Numbered from the stretch's first letter, positions 44,401 to 58,167 are shown. The stretch is DNA of 64,000 nt from Vitis vinifera (GCF_030704535.1 NC_081823.1:25970001-26034000); one strand, 5' to 3'. Translations and numbers: made by a program. Notes: generated by a model not told the origin, from the letters alone.

Positions 44401-47400
44401 AAGGTTTAGAAACCTTCACTTTAGTTTGATTGAGTTCAGCAAAGATAAGCGATAACTTCTATTTAATGATGTTTCCTTACATTTAATTAACATCTTAAGA
44501 TAGTCTTTCTTTTTTTCATAGAAAGCTCTTTTCCATATTTAAGTTAGATGTGGGAAAGAGTATTCTAATCAGGGCCTCATCAGTTTTTTTTTTCTTCTCT
44601 TTTGGGAGTCCAACAATAGATTTATAATAAAATTGTCCTGTTAAACACATTATCATAATATATTACTGCTTTTACCATAGACTATCTCCCTACAAGTTTG
44701 AGATGGGATTAAGCCTTCAGTTGCTCCTTGTTTCTCATTGTCATGTGGGAGGATCTAAGGAAGCACCAGTGTTTTCCTTCTGTTACAACATTAGGAAAAT
44801 TGGATCATGCATGTGAGACCCTGTAATTTAGAATTTTCTTAAAGAACTAAATTTTAAATCAATGCCTGCAACTTTTTGATAGTTAGCACAGCAGCATCAG
44901 CTTACAAAATCCACTGTATAGATATGTAGCTTTTCATGAAGCTGGTTAGGTATTTTGTGATAATAGCATATGATATAGTTACCAAAAAGTGTAATGCACT
45001 GAGGTCAAATATTTATATTATAGAAGGCTGGTTGGAGAGGAGCAAGCTTTCTGTCTGCAGTTCCTCCAAGGAGATTGGGGTGTCAATTTGCTATCCAGCA
45101 AGCAGTGGGCTGCCTTATTCACCTGGAGGCCTTTTGGTGGATGGTCAGTGAGTTCCTTCTAGTTGGGTTAGTAAAAAAATTATAAGTTTTTGCAAACATG
45201 AGTTTCTTGCTGCTGGAGAGTTTTGAAGAAGAATGTCTTGCTTTGTTTATGAAGATTCAGGTGTGGTGGAGGCAGCAAGTCGCTGACACCCCAAAGAAGA
45301 GGAGGACGAGGGGGAGTTGATACAAAGACCAGGAACTTAGGAAGCTGGCATATTCAGTGAACTATGACGGGAAGGGTAGGGGTAACAAGGAGGATGTTAG
45401 TGTGGCTGGTTGGTCTCAAGCTCCTTTTGAAGAAAGTAGCTCAGGTGTACTGTTTGACAGACTATATGTGTACTGTTCAATCTTTAAATAAATTGTAACA
45501 TCATTGTAGTATCAGATGCATATTTCAATAGGCTATTCAACTCTTTCACTATTGACACAAACTCAATGTCATCTCTCAAACTTACACCACCAGCACTTTA
45601 TTAACCAAGCATTTAAACTCAGGTGAAGAGTACCATCATTATGTCCATGTCAAGTCCCTATAACAAGATAAAGTTTCACTAGTTGCAATAGCACGAAAAG
45701 TTGCCAAATGGTAGTCACAGAAGGTTTAGAAACCTTCACTTTAGTTTGATTGAGTTCAGCAAAGATAAGCGATAACTTCTATTTAATGATGTTTCCTTAC
45801 ATTTAATTAACATCTTAAGATAGTCTTTCTTTTTTTCATAGAAAGCTCTTTTCCATATTTAAGTTAGATGTGGGAAAGAGTATTCTAATCAGGGCCTCAT
45901 CAGTTTTTTTTTTCTTCTCTTTTGGGAGTCCAACAATAGATTTATAATAAAATTGTCCTGTTAAACACATTATCATAATATATTACTGCTTTTACCATAG
46001 ACTATCTCCCTACAAGTTTGAGATGGGATTAAGCCTTCAGTTGCTCCTTGTTTCTCATTGTCATGTGGGAGGATCTAAGGAAGCACCAGTGTTTTCCTTC
46101 TGTTACAACATTAGGAAAATTGGATCATGCATGTGAGACCCTGTAATTTAGAATTTTCTTAAAGAACTAAATTTTAAATCAATGCCTGCAACTTTTTGAT
46201 AGTTAGCACAGCAGCATCAGCTTACAAAATCCACTGTATAGATATGTAGCTTTTCATGAAGCTGGTTAGGTATTTTGTGATAATAGCATATGATATAGTT
46301 ACCAAAAAGTGTAATGCACTGAGGTCAAATATTTATATTATAGAAGGCTGGTTGGAGAGGAGCAAGCTTTCTGTCTGCAGTTCCTCCAAGGAGATTGGGG
46401 TGTCAATTTGCTATCCAGCAAGCAGTGGGCTGCCTTATTCACCTGGAGGCCTTTTGGTGGATGGTCAGTGAGTTCCTTCTAGTTGGGTTAGTAAAAAAAT
46501 TATAAGTTTTTGCAAACATGAGTTTCTTGCTGCTGGAGAGTTTTGAAGAAGAATGTCTTGCTTTGTTTATGAAGATTCAGGTGTGGTGGAGGCAGCAAGT
46601 CGCTGACACCCCAAAGAAGAGGAGGACGAGGGGGAGTTGATACAAAGACCAGGAACTTAGGAAGCTGGCATATTCAGTGAACTATGACGGGAAGGGTAGG
46701 GGTAACAAGGAGGATGTTAGTGTGGCTGGTTGGTCTCAAGCTCCTTTTGAAGAAAGTAGCTCAGGTGTACTGTTTGACAGACTATATGTGTACTGTTCAA
46801 TCTTTAAATAAATTGTAACATCATTGTAGTATCAGATGCATATTTCAATAGGCTATTCAACTCTTTCACTATTGACACAAACTCAATGTCATCTCTCAAA
46901 CTTACACCACCAGCACTTTATTAACCAAGCATTTAAACTCAGGTGAAGAGTACCATCATTATGTCCATGTCAAGTCCCTATAACAAGATAAAGTTTCACT
47001 AGTTGCAATAGCACGAAAAGTTGCCAAATGGTAGTCACAGAAGGTTTAGAAACCTTCACTTTAGTTTGATTGAGTTCAGCAAAGATAAGCGATAACTTCT
47101 ATTTAATGATGTTTCCTTACATTTAATTAACATCTTAAGATAGTCTTTCTTTTTTTCATAGAAAGCTCTTTTCCATATTTAAGTTAGATGTGGGAAAGAG
47201 TATTCTAATCAGGGCCTCATCAGTTTTTTTTTTCTTCTCTTTTGGGAGTCCAACAATAGATTTATAATAAAATTGTCCTGTTAAACACATTATCATAATA
47301 TATTACTGCTTTTACCATAGACTATCTCCCTACAAGTTTGAGATGGGATTAAGCCTTCAGTTGCTCCTTGTTTCTCATTGTCATGTGGGAGGATCTAAGG

Positions 47401-48084
47401 AAGCACCAGTGTTTTCCTTCTGTTACAACATTAGGAAAATTGGATCATGCATGTGAGACCCTGTAATTTAGAATTTTCTTAAAGAACTAAATTTTAAATC
47501 AATGCCTGCAACTTTTTGATAGTTAGCACAGCAGCATCAGCTTACAAAATCCACTGTATAGATATGTAGCTTTTCATGAAGCTGGTTAGGTATTTTGTGA
47601 TAATAGCATATGATATAGTTACCAAAAAGTGTAATGCACTGAGTTCAAATATTTATATTATAGAAGGCTGGTTGGAGAGGAGCAAGCTTTCTGTCTGCAG
47701 TTCCTCCAAGGAGATTGGGGTGTCAATTTGCTATCCAGCAAGCAGTGGGCTGCCTTATTCACCTGGAGGCCTTTTGGTGGATGGTCAGTGAGTTCCTTCT
47801 AGTTGGGTTAGTAAAAAAATTATAAGTTTTTGCAAACATGAGTTTCTTGCTGCTGGAGAGTTTTGAAGAAGAATGTCTTGCTTTGTTTATGAAGATTCAG
47901 GTGTGGTGGAGGCAGCAAGTCGCTGACACCCCAAAGAAGAGGAGGACGAGGGGGAGTTGATACAAAGACCAGGAACTTAGGAAGCTGGCATATTCAGTGA
48001 ACTATGAAGGGAAGGGTAGGGGTAACAAGGAGGATGTTAGTGTGGCTGGTTGGTCTCAAGCTCCTTTTGAAGAAAGTAGCTCAG
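41492..48084 (+). repeat. Tandem array: five copies of a 1,320-bp unit
   Basis: Units start at 41492, 42812, 44132, 45452 and 46772; the last ends at 48084, seven bases short. I found only three single-base differences: G at 43226 in unit 2, T at 47644 and A at 48008 in unit 5. Junctions carry a 7-bp filler, gtgtact, that also occurs a few bases inside the unit. Each unit holds a 71-codon frame, probably not a gene, and its last 200 bases read, with stops, like the region of a plant L1 before its endonuclease (TPKKRRTRG, ELRKLAYSVNYDGKGRG). After the last unit the LINE continues. Confidence 0.95.
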
Positions 48085-48865
48085 AATTGTTTCCTAGAAC
48101 ATTTGACAGTTGAATGATGCAGATGAAAGGAAAGTAGTGGACTCCATTTTGAGATCTCATAGAGCTGATCTGGTCTGTTTGCAATAGAATATCCCTTTGG
48201 TCGGTGATGCTTACACATGATGTGGAGGCTTAGAGAGAATCAATATTCAGGTTGTGCCATTTTCTTCTCTCTGGAGATTGGGAAGATTACTTCCCTAGTT
48301 TTTCCCAAAATATTCTTCTAAGACCAATCTCTTACATTTCATCATTTTGTTGATTTGCAGTGTTACCAAGAGGGGAAGTTATTCTTTTCAATTTGAAAAG
48401 AATATAGCTTAAAGTAGGTCATTTCAGTGACCTGGTCAAAGCTTGGTAGGATTCAGGGGCTCCCCTGGTTTCACCTTAGCAAGGATGACTTTAAAACTTG
48501 GAACAAAGGGTTCTTGGCAACATGTAAATTGGGAAATCATGTGCTATTGTGCATGTTGGTTTCTTGAATTTGACGGAAAAGTAGGGCTCTCTATCTAATG
48601 ATAAGCTGCTAGCTAAAGGCATGCAATCAGTTAGCAGTATTCGGAGAGATGTCATGGAGGATGAAATCAGCTTCATGGCTCAAAGAAAGGGACAGGAACA
48701 CAGAATTCTTCCATAGATTGGTTAATGCCATAGAAGAAGAAACAACATTAGTGGCTTAAAGATAAAAAAGATTTGGCTTTCGGTGCTCTTTGTATACTTC
48801 ATCTATACTGTAATTGTACCCCACCTTTTTTGTTTGCCCATCCAAAAAGTATATCATGAATCTAT
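48085..48865 (+). pseudogene. L1-type LINE, internally deleted
   Basis: Directly after the array, with stops removed, the frame reads LNDADERKVVDSILRSHRAD then LVCLQ, the start of the apurinic endonuclease of plant L1 elements. Near 48680 there is SSWLKERDRNTEFFHRLVNA and, in a second frame, HRRRNNISGLKIKK, the region before reverse transcriptase. Next comes ctctttgtatacttc (48789), an L1 3' end motif. RT itself is deleted, and there are many stops. Confidence 0.7.
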
Positions 48866-50876
48866 TTAGGTTTCCAGCTCATGTAAACGTAAGTGAAACA
48901 GGGGTCGCAGCTGATTAGAAAACATGAGCATGTCACAGTGATGTTTTAACTCAGTGTGAAGTCGGGATTTTCATAATCGCAGACACATACTTACAACATA
49001 TAAACTTTAAAACAATGCCATTAGTCATTGAGATTCAAACTAGTGATGAACTAAGGAAAGCTAAGATCAAAATATAGTGTTAGAATTTGAATAAAAATTC
49101 AACATTGATGCCTCGCCATAAAAATGAATCATACAAGTGAAAAATTCACTACCTATCTTAAATATCAATTAACAAGGAAGCAGTTCGGTCCTAATGAATG
49201 GAATTTCAAACCAAGTACCATAATTTCAGATATACTTGCTAAAGCAACAATGGTGATTGCAGAAGAACATGAATGCCCCCAACAGTGTTTTTTTTTTTGT
49301 TTCCCTCGACCTCTCATCTCACCAGAAGAAAGAGGATCAGTGGCAATTCAGAAAAAAGGAGCTGAACTCTGAACCCTTTTATCAAGCACTTGCATCATAA
49401 CCTGATAAAGAGCAGAGAAAGATAATCAAGGATTCAAAAATTCCACCATAGATTCAATAATTTGGATATTAGAACCATATTGTTAAAAGTTTTTGAATCT
49501 AAACTATGACAAAACATAGTAAATATTGTGAAGCTTGACAGGAAAAAAAAAATACAAAACAAACAAACAAACAAGCAAAACAGGCAAGTACAGCCAGAGT
49601 CATATGACCTAAAATCACAGCAGAGGCAAACTGAAATAGCAATAGGCTTACAGAACAATGTAGGAAAATTATCCAAGCAATCTAGGAAAATTATCCAAAC
49701 AATCTAGGAAAATTATGCAAGCAATCTAGGAAAATTAATTGGGAAAAAAAAAATTAATGTCATATTCATGTAGATTACTCATTTGAAATCGGAAAGTACA
49801 AGCGATTTGAATTAAAAAGAGCGAAAAAAAAAAACCCCAAATGTTGCGTTTGTTTCCCAAGAAAATGGATGTACATTAGTTGAGCAGAGCAAACAACCTT
49901 CAATTTATGTGAGCATTTCATTATTTGGAACTCAAGGAGCATTACATTTGCTTGCAAATGAACACCAATGTTGTTTTTGGTTCCCAGGAAAATCCATACA
50001 CACTGGTCACGAGTGACTAGACCAAATTGGTTTAGAAAAGACACTGATGTGGCGTTTGGTTCCCAAGAAAATACATAAACACTAATCACTTGAGACTAGG
50101 GCAAACAATCGTTAAATCCCGTAAGGATGCCATCATTTGGATTCTAAAGAGCACAAAATTTGCGCTTTGCAAACACACACATCTTCTGTTTGGTTTCCAA
50201 GAAAACGCTCTACACTTGTAGAGCCTATAATTATTTTTAGCATTTCATCCTATAAAATTTAAACTGGAAATAGTATTTTTATATTTTCTAGAATAAGGGT
50301 GTATGAAAACTTGTTTTTTATAAACATTGTTTAACAAATTGAAAAAAAAAATCATTTAAATAAATATATTTTAGGTATTTTAAAGATATTTTTTATATTA
50401 TAAATTTGCAAAAAAATTAAAATTTTAATTTATTATCTAAATCGTAAAATTATGCTTGAGTTGGAGCAGGAACACTTGTAACTTTTGAAGTTAATGAAAC
50501 ATGGCTTTAACTTATTTGTAAATTCTTTTGTTGATGAATCAAATTGTAGTTAAATTTTAATCTTTGAAACTTGGAAAATATAATTTTTTGGGGATATCAA
50601 AGTTATGAGTCCATTTTGTTTCAAATGATGCTTAAAAAATCTGTCAATTCTATGTTTTAAGATCAATGTAAAATGCACTCTTATACTATGTTTAGGAATT
50701 ATTTTTAAAACCATTATTATTTTAAAAATCTATTCTCGAAGCAAATTATTTTATAAAAACAAATTTTAAATTATTTTTAGTTATTTTACTTTTTCTAGAG
50801 TTAATTATAAAAACTAATTGTATTTATATGGAAAATGATTGAAAATAAATATTTAGAAACACAAAATAAAAACTTT
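48866..50876. other. Intergenic DNA with two small repeat groups
   Basis: At 49657-49740 a 22-bp unit, aatctaggaaaattatccaa plus two bases, is repeated four times with slight changes. At 49850-50215 the phrase tttggttcccaagaaaa occurs four times at 80-140 bp spacing. No gene is supported; the 82-residue frame at 49124-49372 has no motif I know. Confidence 0.4.
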
Positions 50877-51232
50877 GGGTCTATCTGGCAATTGTTTTCA
50901 AGAAAAAATTTGTGTTATTTTGAAAAAAAAAAAAAAGATAACATGTTTAACAATTCAAAAACATTTTATATTTTTTATTCTTTTAAAAAAATTATTTTTA
51001 GAGAATATTCTTTAATTGTTTTTTGTTATTTTCATTTGCTTTTGAATGACGGTTTTAAAAAATAATTATACAAACACGTAAAATGATTAAAAATAAAACA
51101 TTAAGTGTAAAAATCTTTTTTAAAACATATTTAAAAACATTAAAAATATTTTTTTATTTTACAAAATATCGAATAACAAATTTTAAAAACTGTTTTTCAA
51201 TACTATTTTCAAAAATAGCTATCAAATAGACC
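50877..51232. mobile_element. MITE with gggtctat termini
   Basis: Left end gggtctatctggcaattg; right end reversed ggtctatttgatagctat. The ends pair imperfectly over about 30 bp and the interior is A+T-rich. A partial second copy of the right half, taaaatatttttttatttta onward, follows at about 51310-51415. No target duplication could be fixed. Confidence 0.45.
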
Positions 51233-51415
51233 ATTTTATTTTTTAAAACATCATAAAACTTTTTTTTACAATGATTAAAAATAAAAGTATACAAATTATT
51301 TTGAATATTAAAAATATGTTTAAAATATTTTTTTATTTTACAAAATATCATATAACAATTTTTTAAAAACAGTTTTTCAGTATTATTTTCGAAAATAGTT
51401 AACCCTTTTATTTAA

Positions 51416-52537
51416 AAAAAAAAACATTGTAAAACTATTTTTTAAAATTGTTAAAGAAAAAAAGAAAAAAAAAAAGCCAGTTTTTAAAAACGTTGGGCCG
51501 ACATTTCCTCTTATTGTTTCTCTCAGCGAATTTGATTTCATAAATAATTATATTTAATTCTTTCAAGTTAAAATAAAAGTTATTTAGTTGTATCTTGAGA
51601 AGGAAAGTTCGAAATAAATGTGTAATTTTCAATTATGGAAGTTATTTCTTTCGTCTCTATAAATTAAATATTTCTAAATACAGCTTTATAAATTTAAAAA
51701 TTAAATTACTTTTGAAATTTGCGAAGCCCAACACCGACTCAAACAGTCAAACCTAACCAAATTCATCATGGAGTGAAAAATGAAGTGAGTTTGTTCCAGC
51801 CCGATAGTTCAAAAATTGGACCGGCCCAATCTCAGCCCACTATCAACCGACTCAACTCATCCCAGTTGTATACCCCTTTAGGGTTTGCTTGCAGAAGGGC
51901 TGCCAATCTGAGTTCACTGACAAGCATTCAGTATTTCCTTCGCCAAATGCTGCGTTTCGTTCGATCTCTGGATTTAAGGCAATCCTCCTATCTTTATTCC
52001 CTATTCAATCAATCAACTTCTATATTTGACATAATCGTTTGGATGCTGAGTAAATAACGAGAAAATGAAAGAAAGTTTCGATTCGCAAATTTTCCGTCAT
52101 CTAGGGCTTTACCTAGATCTCATATGACTCTTGGCTCAATTGATTTGAGTTTTCAAATTTTTAATTTTTTTCTGTTTGTTTGTTTCGGATTTTTGGTAAC
52201 ACAGAAAGTAAGAGGAAAAACATAGTAATCAAAATTCTGTTTTCTTTTTTGGTTCTTCATTTTCTTGGTTCCCAAACACAGTCGGATTTCTTGCTTTATA
52301 ACTCGGGAATGCTATTGCCAGGGTTTCTCTTTGGAAGAAGCTATAGTTTGGTAGACAAAGAAAATGTGAAAAAAAGTATTAATTTTGAATGGTAAAATTT
52401 TGGGAATATATTTTGTTTGACGTACGAGAACATTTTTATGATTTTTGGAGATAAGTGATAACATCATTGTGTTAAAACTCTGGGTACCTTGAGGACTAAA
52501 TATTTATTCTTTTTATTTATTTATTTTTTAAATCTAG
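51416..52537 (+). other. Intergenic DNA with a 112-codon open frame
   Basis: A plus-strand frame at 51719-52057 lacks known motifs. A start at 51947 would give a short basic, Ser/Tyr-rich peptide. It lies upstream of the decayed third copy of the 52-nt exon, where copies 1 and 2 have a signal-peptide exon, but the sequences are not alike. Confidence 0.3.
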
Positions 52538-52597
52538 GTTTGCTCCTTACAAGTGAGAGAAGTACTATGGCATGAGTGGAGTCGGAAAAAAAAACAG
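52538..52597 (+). pseudogene. Third, frameshifted copy of the small secreted-protein exon 2
   Basis: After a ctag acceptor the sequence matches the 52-nt exons at 13965-13914 and 32399-32348, followed by a gtatga donor. A two-base insertion (gagaga) and a longer A run change the reading to LLLTSERSTMA then stop. Homology continues downstream (tgcacatttggcaaatga near 52716), so the exon came with its intron. It is inverted relative to copies 1 and 2. Confidence 0.65.
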
Positions 52598-52739
52598 GTA
52601 TGAATAATTATATATTTTTTAGTGTATTTAGTGGAATAATACTCTATAAATTCATATATTGCATGACATTATGGTTAGTATTAGTAATAGTAATGGTAAT
52701 AAAATCTAAATTGATATGCACATTTGGCAAATGAACCAT

Positions 52740-54930
52740 AAATTTGTTTGTAGTTGTTCAAACTCTTTTGGTATTTTATAATCAAAGTAACTCATGATGG
52801 GTACCATTGAATTCTTTGGTTGAATTTCCCAAATATAAGACTAATTCTTGAATTCTTGGTTGGCATGCTATCGCATATGGTGTTAATTAGCCTTTATTAT
52901 ATTTTGTCTCCTTTTACCATATCTCGGTTTCCACCATAACTTACCTATAGGCTAAATTATCTATAAGTTCAAAAAACAAATGAAATTCAAACTAAACTAT
53001 CTGTGTAGGATATGATTTTGTGATGGGAGTTGTTTATTTTAGTAGGATAAGTTAATTGAAAGCTATTATCTCCTTTGGTTGATTTAAGGCATGCATCTTC
53101 TCATATGAATGCCAATCTAAGTAAAATTTTCTAATTTTCTTAGTGAAAACTTTCTAATTTTCTTTTGGAAACTTTCTGATTTTCTTTTGAATGGGATAAA
53201 ATCCCAACTTGATCCATGAATAAACTTGCCCTCAACTCATGGATGTCGGTTTAAGTAAAAACTTTATGATTTTCTTAGTAAAAGCTTTCCGATTTTCTTT
53301 TGAAATTTTTCTAATTCTCTTTTGAATGGGATAAAATCGCAACTTGAACCATGAATAGACTTGCCTTATCTTTTGGTTGTCTCCTCCATATTAGGTTAGT
53401 TAGGATAGTTTGATGCATTTCTTGTTTTCAATTTTGACTCCTTGATGTTGGATTACTTAGGCATTTAGTTTTGAAAAAGAGAAAATGATAGTAACTCATA
53501 TATAAAATGTAAGAACTCTTTGAGAATTACCTTAAAATAATAATGACTCTTAGAAATAATTTTTCCCATATGTTCAACCAAAGGTGTATTGACAATATAG
53601 ATGGCCCAAACAAAATCATCACTCATAAATCATATCTTGCTTCTTCATCTAACTCAACACTTACATTTAATGCAAATGTTGTGCAAATTGATGAGAGATC
53701 TCAACCGTAATTGACATGGTAAACTCTTTAAATTCTTATTATTCTATAGTAACATTTATTTTTATGCTACCATATATAATATATTCCTATCTAATTAATC
53801 AATTTTTTTATGCAGTAAACAAGTTTTTGGAACAAAGCATCAATTTCCTTTGTAAATCTACATCAAAAGTTTTGGTACATGGCTTGCAATAAACGCAATA
53901 AAAGCATCGATACTGAATTTGAAAAATCATTTACTTGCATCTATTTGCAAACATCACAATGTTATTGTTATGCCAATGTTATAAGTCTCACACATTTTTA
54001 TATTTTATTAAACAATGTGAGTAACATTGTTATAAATTACTTAACAAACTCTTTATTATTGAATATTCTAATGTTTTTACTAATTTGGAATTACTTCTTA
54101 TTAATATAGGTGTTGTGTTGAAGTTAACCTCTTCGATAACTCTTGATTATTGATTGCAACTCTCTATTTGGAAAAAATGAAGAGAGATTTTTATTTTGTT
54201 CTACAAAAGACTTGATGGAACATATTTCTAATGTAATACTTAATTTTGTTTTTAATTTTTACTTCTTATTATCTATAAAAATTAACATTTAACATTTTAT
54301 ATTCAATTTTTTTTATAACAGGATGGAATTGATAATATAAAAAGTTTAGCTACATTACGTAATGAATAAATCTTTTTGCTCCATCTAAAAAGCTCTAAAT
54401 CTCAATTTTATAAAAACATGTTAAGCAAATTCAATATTATTTAATTTCATGTACACATGAAAACAATTGCTCAAGCTATAAACATAGTTGACTAATTGTT
54501 GAGTCTCTATTGTGGAGCAATGTAAGTCTCTTATGTGGAACAATGATAGAAAAAAAAACTATATCCAACATTTTTATACATATATGTTTTCTAATAGAAC
54601 TAACTAATATAGTTTGCATGTATATAACTATGCATATTCCTAAAGCAAACTACAATTTGTTTCTACTTTTTGCCAAATAATGATCACTTCTATTGCCTTA
54701 TTGAGGAAATAAATAATTTCATTATTTCTAAATGTTAATGAACTTCTTTAACTTCTAATAACTTAGATAACCCTTCTTAAAACCTTTTCAACTACGTTCA
54801 CATGAATCCATAAATTTCATGAGCATCCAATTTTTTTTAGATTGTTTTCTTAACCCTTATGAGTTTTTGTTTTTATTTTTATTTATTTATTTCTCTTCTT
54901 TAAGTTCAGTTTGTTTTTTGACATTTATTT
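52740..54930. other. Intergenic DNA with a possible RPA1-like zinc-ribbon fragment
   Basis: At 53868-53975 the plus strand reads WYMACNKRNKSIDTEFEKSF then TCIY and, shifted, CKHHNV. This resembles the zinc ribbon of transposon-borne replication protein A large subunits, with one Cys replaced by Arg and a frame break. A possible preceding exon (STLTFNANVVQIDER) lies at 53660-53700. At 53140-53330 are repeats of tttctaattttcttttg. The rest is A+T-rich. Confidence 0.3.
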
Positions 54931-54933
54931 CAG

Positions 54934-56760
54934 ATGGCTCGTGATAAAAGGAAAGTCGTTGTTCAAAGTGACAATGAGACTAGGCATTCTCCGAGGCAAA
55001 AGTGTGTCTGACCTCTTATCTAAAGTCGAAGTGGTGTAGTGATTAGTGAGCCTATCGAGAGGCATGTCACTCATCAAGCCAAGCATGTAGAGACCAGGAC
55101 GAAGGCTCGTTTTGATCACCCAACTAAAGTCATGCATGTAGAGGCTAGGACGAAGGCCCGTTTTGATCGCTCAACCACTCCTAAGACCACGAGCAGTTCC
55201 CCCTACTTTGAGCCCAACATATTCTCCATCTCTAGGAGTTTGTGATGATGTCCCTAGGGTGGACCTATCTCGTCGGGAGTTTGGTCAAGAGTTTTCTTAT
55301 GACATAAAGGCATTTAGTACTTATGAGCCCACTGCACAATGCATGCATCTCCTCGACTGATATTATTTTCTCTCATTGATGGATCCTCCCCAATATTTTT
55401 ATGTCGCTAATGTACGAGAGTTCTTCTCTACTCTTAAGGATTGGAGAAGGGGGTATCGAAAGCTCCATTTTTCTATCAGAAGACGAGCTGATATTATTTC
55501 CACTGAGACCATTGTTGCAGCCTTTGGTTTACCGTCATTCACTCATCCTGAAGCCCAATTTGCACCTCAGTCACGACCAGTTTTTTTTAGGATTGCACGT
55601 ATACTAGCACCTTGGGGTACCCACTATCGTTCAGCCATCACTCGCCTTGAGATGCCACATACCTTATGGTTTGTGGATCAAGTCATTAAGACTAACATTT
55701 TTCCATTTAGACACTCTATAGAGTGCTCTGGTTTAGTTTTATGGGGGTTATATCACATGTACACAGGCGAATGGTAGAGTCCAGCTTAACTCATCATGGA
55801 TACCATCATTTATTTTTTTCAAAAGGTCAAGGAGAAACAGTGAGCTTCAGCTCAAAGCTATCTCATTCTTTTGCCTCGGTTGCTTTCATACTACTTGCTT
55901 CATCGTGGACACCAATTACATGAGTCTAATCGTCGTATGGCTTCTCACTTATGTTATCAATCAGTGGGTTTGAGCGATTCATTCAGGGTCACAGTTGACT
56001 ACCTTTGGCACTAGATGAAAGAGAGCTTTGCATGTTATTCCACTTCCATCTACTACAGAGAGCCCGCTCCCGCCTACTCCTACTTTTGACACGAGGTTTC
56101 CAGTGTTTCCTATTCCTCTTCCACCACCTCTTTCGAGTGCCCTAGAGCCTGCCATTCCTATTTCCACACCAGTAGTATCGGTCTCCAATCTTTCTAGACC
56201 TTCACAGCCTTAGGTTGTCGATGCTACCCCAAGTACCTTATCAATCATGGCTTGTCTAGTCACACTTTAGGAGTTATTTGTGTCCATGGACTCCCACATT
56301 GATGCTCGCCTAAGTAAGATGGAGACTCAAATGGATGACCTCACTTTTTCTATACAATGGCTTACTTCCTTGGTTATTCCATCTAGATAGAGGGAAAATT
56401 TTGTTACACCAGTTGATACCAGCTTATAGATTGACGGTGGCACATATGTGATTGGTTCTAGCTTTAACACTAGGGCACCAACAGTAGCCCATGAGACCAT
56501 GTCTATTTTATAGATATCAGGTGATGTTGCAGCTAAGATTTTTACCTCAACTATTGATATTCCAGATTCTGAAGGACAGGTCGATGGTGAGATCTTCATT
56601 TGTGCTACTGACACTGGTGTGGACATCATTATCAGGGATGACCCCCCTATGGTACAGGATGTTGGAAAGGTCATTACACTTATCATGGAGATCACCGATC
56701 AAGCTACTACACCTATGTTGGAGGAAATAGATGGAGTTGTCGATCCTATTAATGGCGCTT
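54934..56760 (+). pseudogene. Athila-type ORF (ORF1/env-like), degenerate
   Basis: ATG at 54934 opens a charged N terminus (MARDKRKVVVQSDNETRHS) that stops at 55008. The best block is 55376-55777: ADIISTETIVAAFGLPS, then RPVFFRIARILAPWGTHY, then HTLWFVDQVIKTNIFPFRH, a set I associate with the putative transposon protein near Athila 3' ends in grape. Later pieces are proline-rich (about 56090-56200) and acidic (56560-56750) in other frames. At least three frame changes and several stops. Function in such elements is not settled. Confidence 0.5.
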
Positions 56761-58167
56761 GATTTTCATTTCTATATATATACCTTATTCGATATGGTTG
56801 TATACACTATGGTATTTTTGGAGCATACTAATACTCTTATACTCTCTTTTAGATTCTCACCATTTATATTTTTCTCTATGCATACTTTTGCTACTAATCT
56901 TGTTGCATTTGTGCAAGACTAGTTTGTATGAAATCATTATAACAAACTTCTCACTCGATGATCTTGAGGTAACATCTTCCTTTTTCCTTTCTTTTGACCC
57001 ATTATCTTACACATTGGGGACAATATGTAATTTAGGTTGAGGGGGAAGGTTTATTAGCCCTAATTTTTTTTCAAAAGTTTGCATGTTATCTTTGGTTAGT
57101 TAATGAGATTCTTGATTTGCCTTGGTAACTCATGGTTTATTTTGCATAAGAATGCTTTAAGTAGTATTATTTCTTTAGAATTTGAGAAAAAATACAGTTA
57201 GAGTAAGAGTATTAGTTCACTTACCTTATCTTTATATACATTTAAGAGCAAAAATAGTTAGGTTGAACTCTTGGAATACCTTCAATTTTTCTTTGATGGT
57301 TATTTTCTATTTAAGACTCAAAGCACACACGGAGCACGCGTATACCCTAATGGTATCTTGATTAATATAATTTCTTTAGCTTAAAAGGAGATGTTCTTAA
57401 GCAATAAAAGAAGGAAATGAAAAAAAAAAAACAAATTGATGCAACAAAAAAAAAAAAATGAAAATGATTGATTTAAGCTTGAGCAATTATCTGAGAGGGT
57501 AATGGCCTTGTGTCTTCAAGCCCTAATGCCCGAAACCAATTGGTTAGGAGCCATCGGTATCTTGCTTGTTACATAAGCTAAACTCAGTTTTGAAAATAAA
57601 TAAATAAATAAATGTTTGGGAAATTTGACCTTGTTCTACCTTAAGCTAGGGTGATAGCTGAGGGGTAAGTGGCCTATAAAGGTCCTCAATACCTGGTACC
57701 TTGGGTAAAAACTCAAGAGTTGCCAGTGGATCCCTATTAAGCCATATAGAAGGAGATTTCCTAAACTAAGAAAGAAAAATTAAAATAAATTTTCACCCTT
57801 CTTTAACTTAAAGAATGATGAAATTTGAGTTTAAGAAAAGTCTTAAGAAAAATACTATGAGGGGACACCAAAATTAAGCACATGAGGTTTAGATAGAAAG
57901 AACCAATCAAGGAAAAATCAAGAGACACTAAGGGGAATGCTAAACATGGATGCACATTTATGTATACAAAGATAAGATAAGAAAACTAAGAAATTGCATA
58001 TCTTGTATCATCTTGCTCAATTTTTAGGAAATTTGACTACTTGGGTATCTTGTGTGTGAAACATGTTATGTTGAGTCAATATGGTTTCATAAATCTCATT
58101 TTATATTTTTCATTATTTTTTACTCTTTTCATTTGCTAGGGACTAGCAAAGTTTAGGTTGAGGGAGA

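Noticed and set aside
42296..47791. Five identical 71-codon frames as a tandem gene family
   Set aside because: They are the same frame in each unit of the 1,320-bp array. There is no signal, motif or splice context, and the frame overlaps A+T-rich non-coding DNA.
41492..48084. Centromeric or subtelomeric satellite
   Set aside because: Only five units, a LINE-derived end, and unique flanks with a gene 2.4 kb away; it looks like a local segmental amplification.
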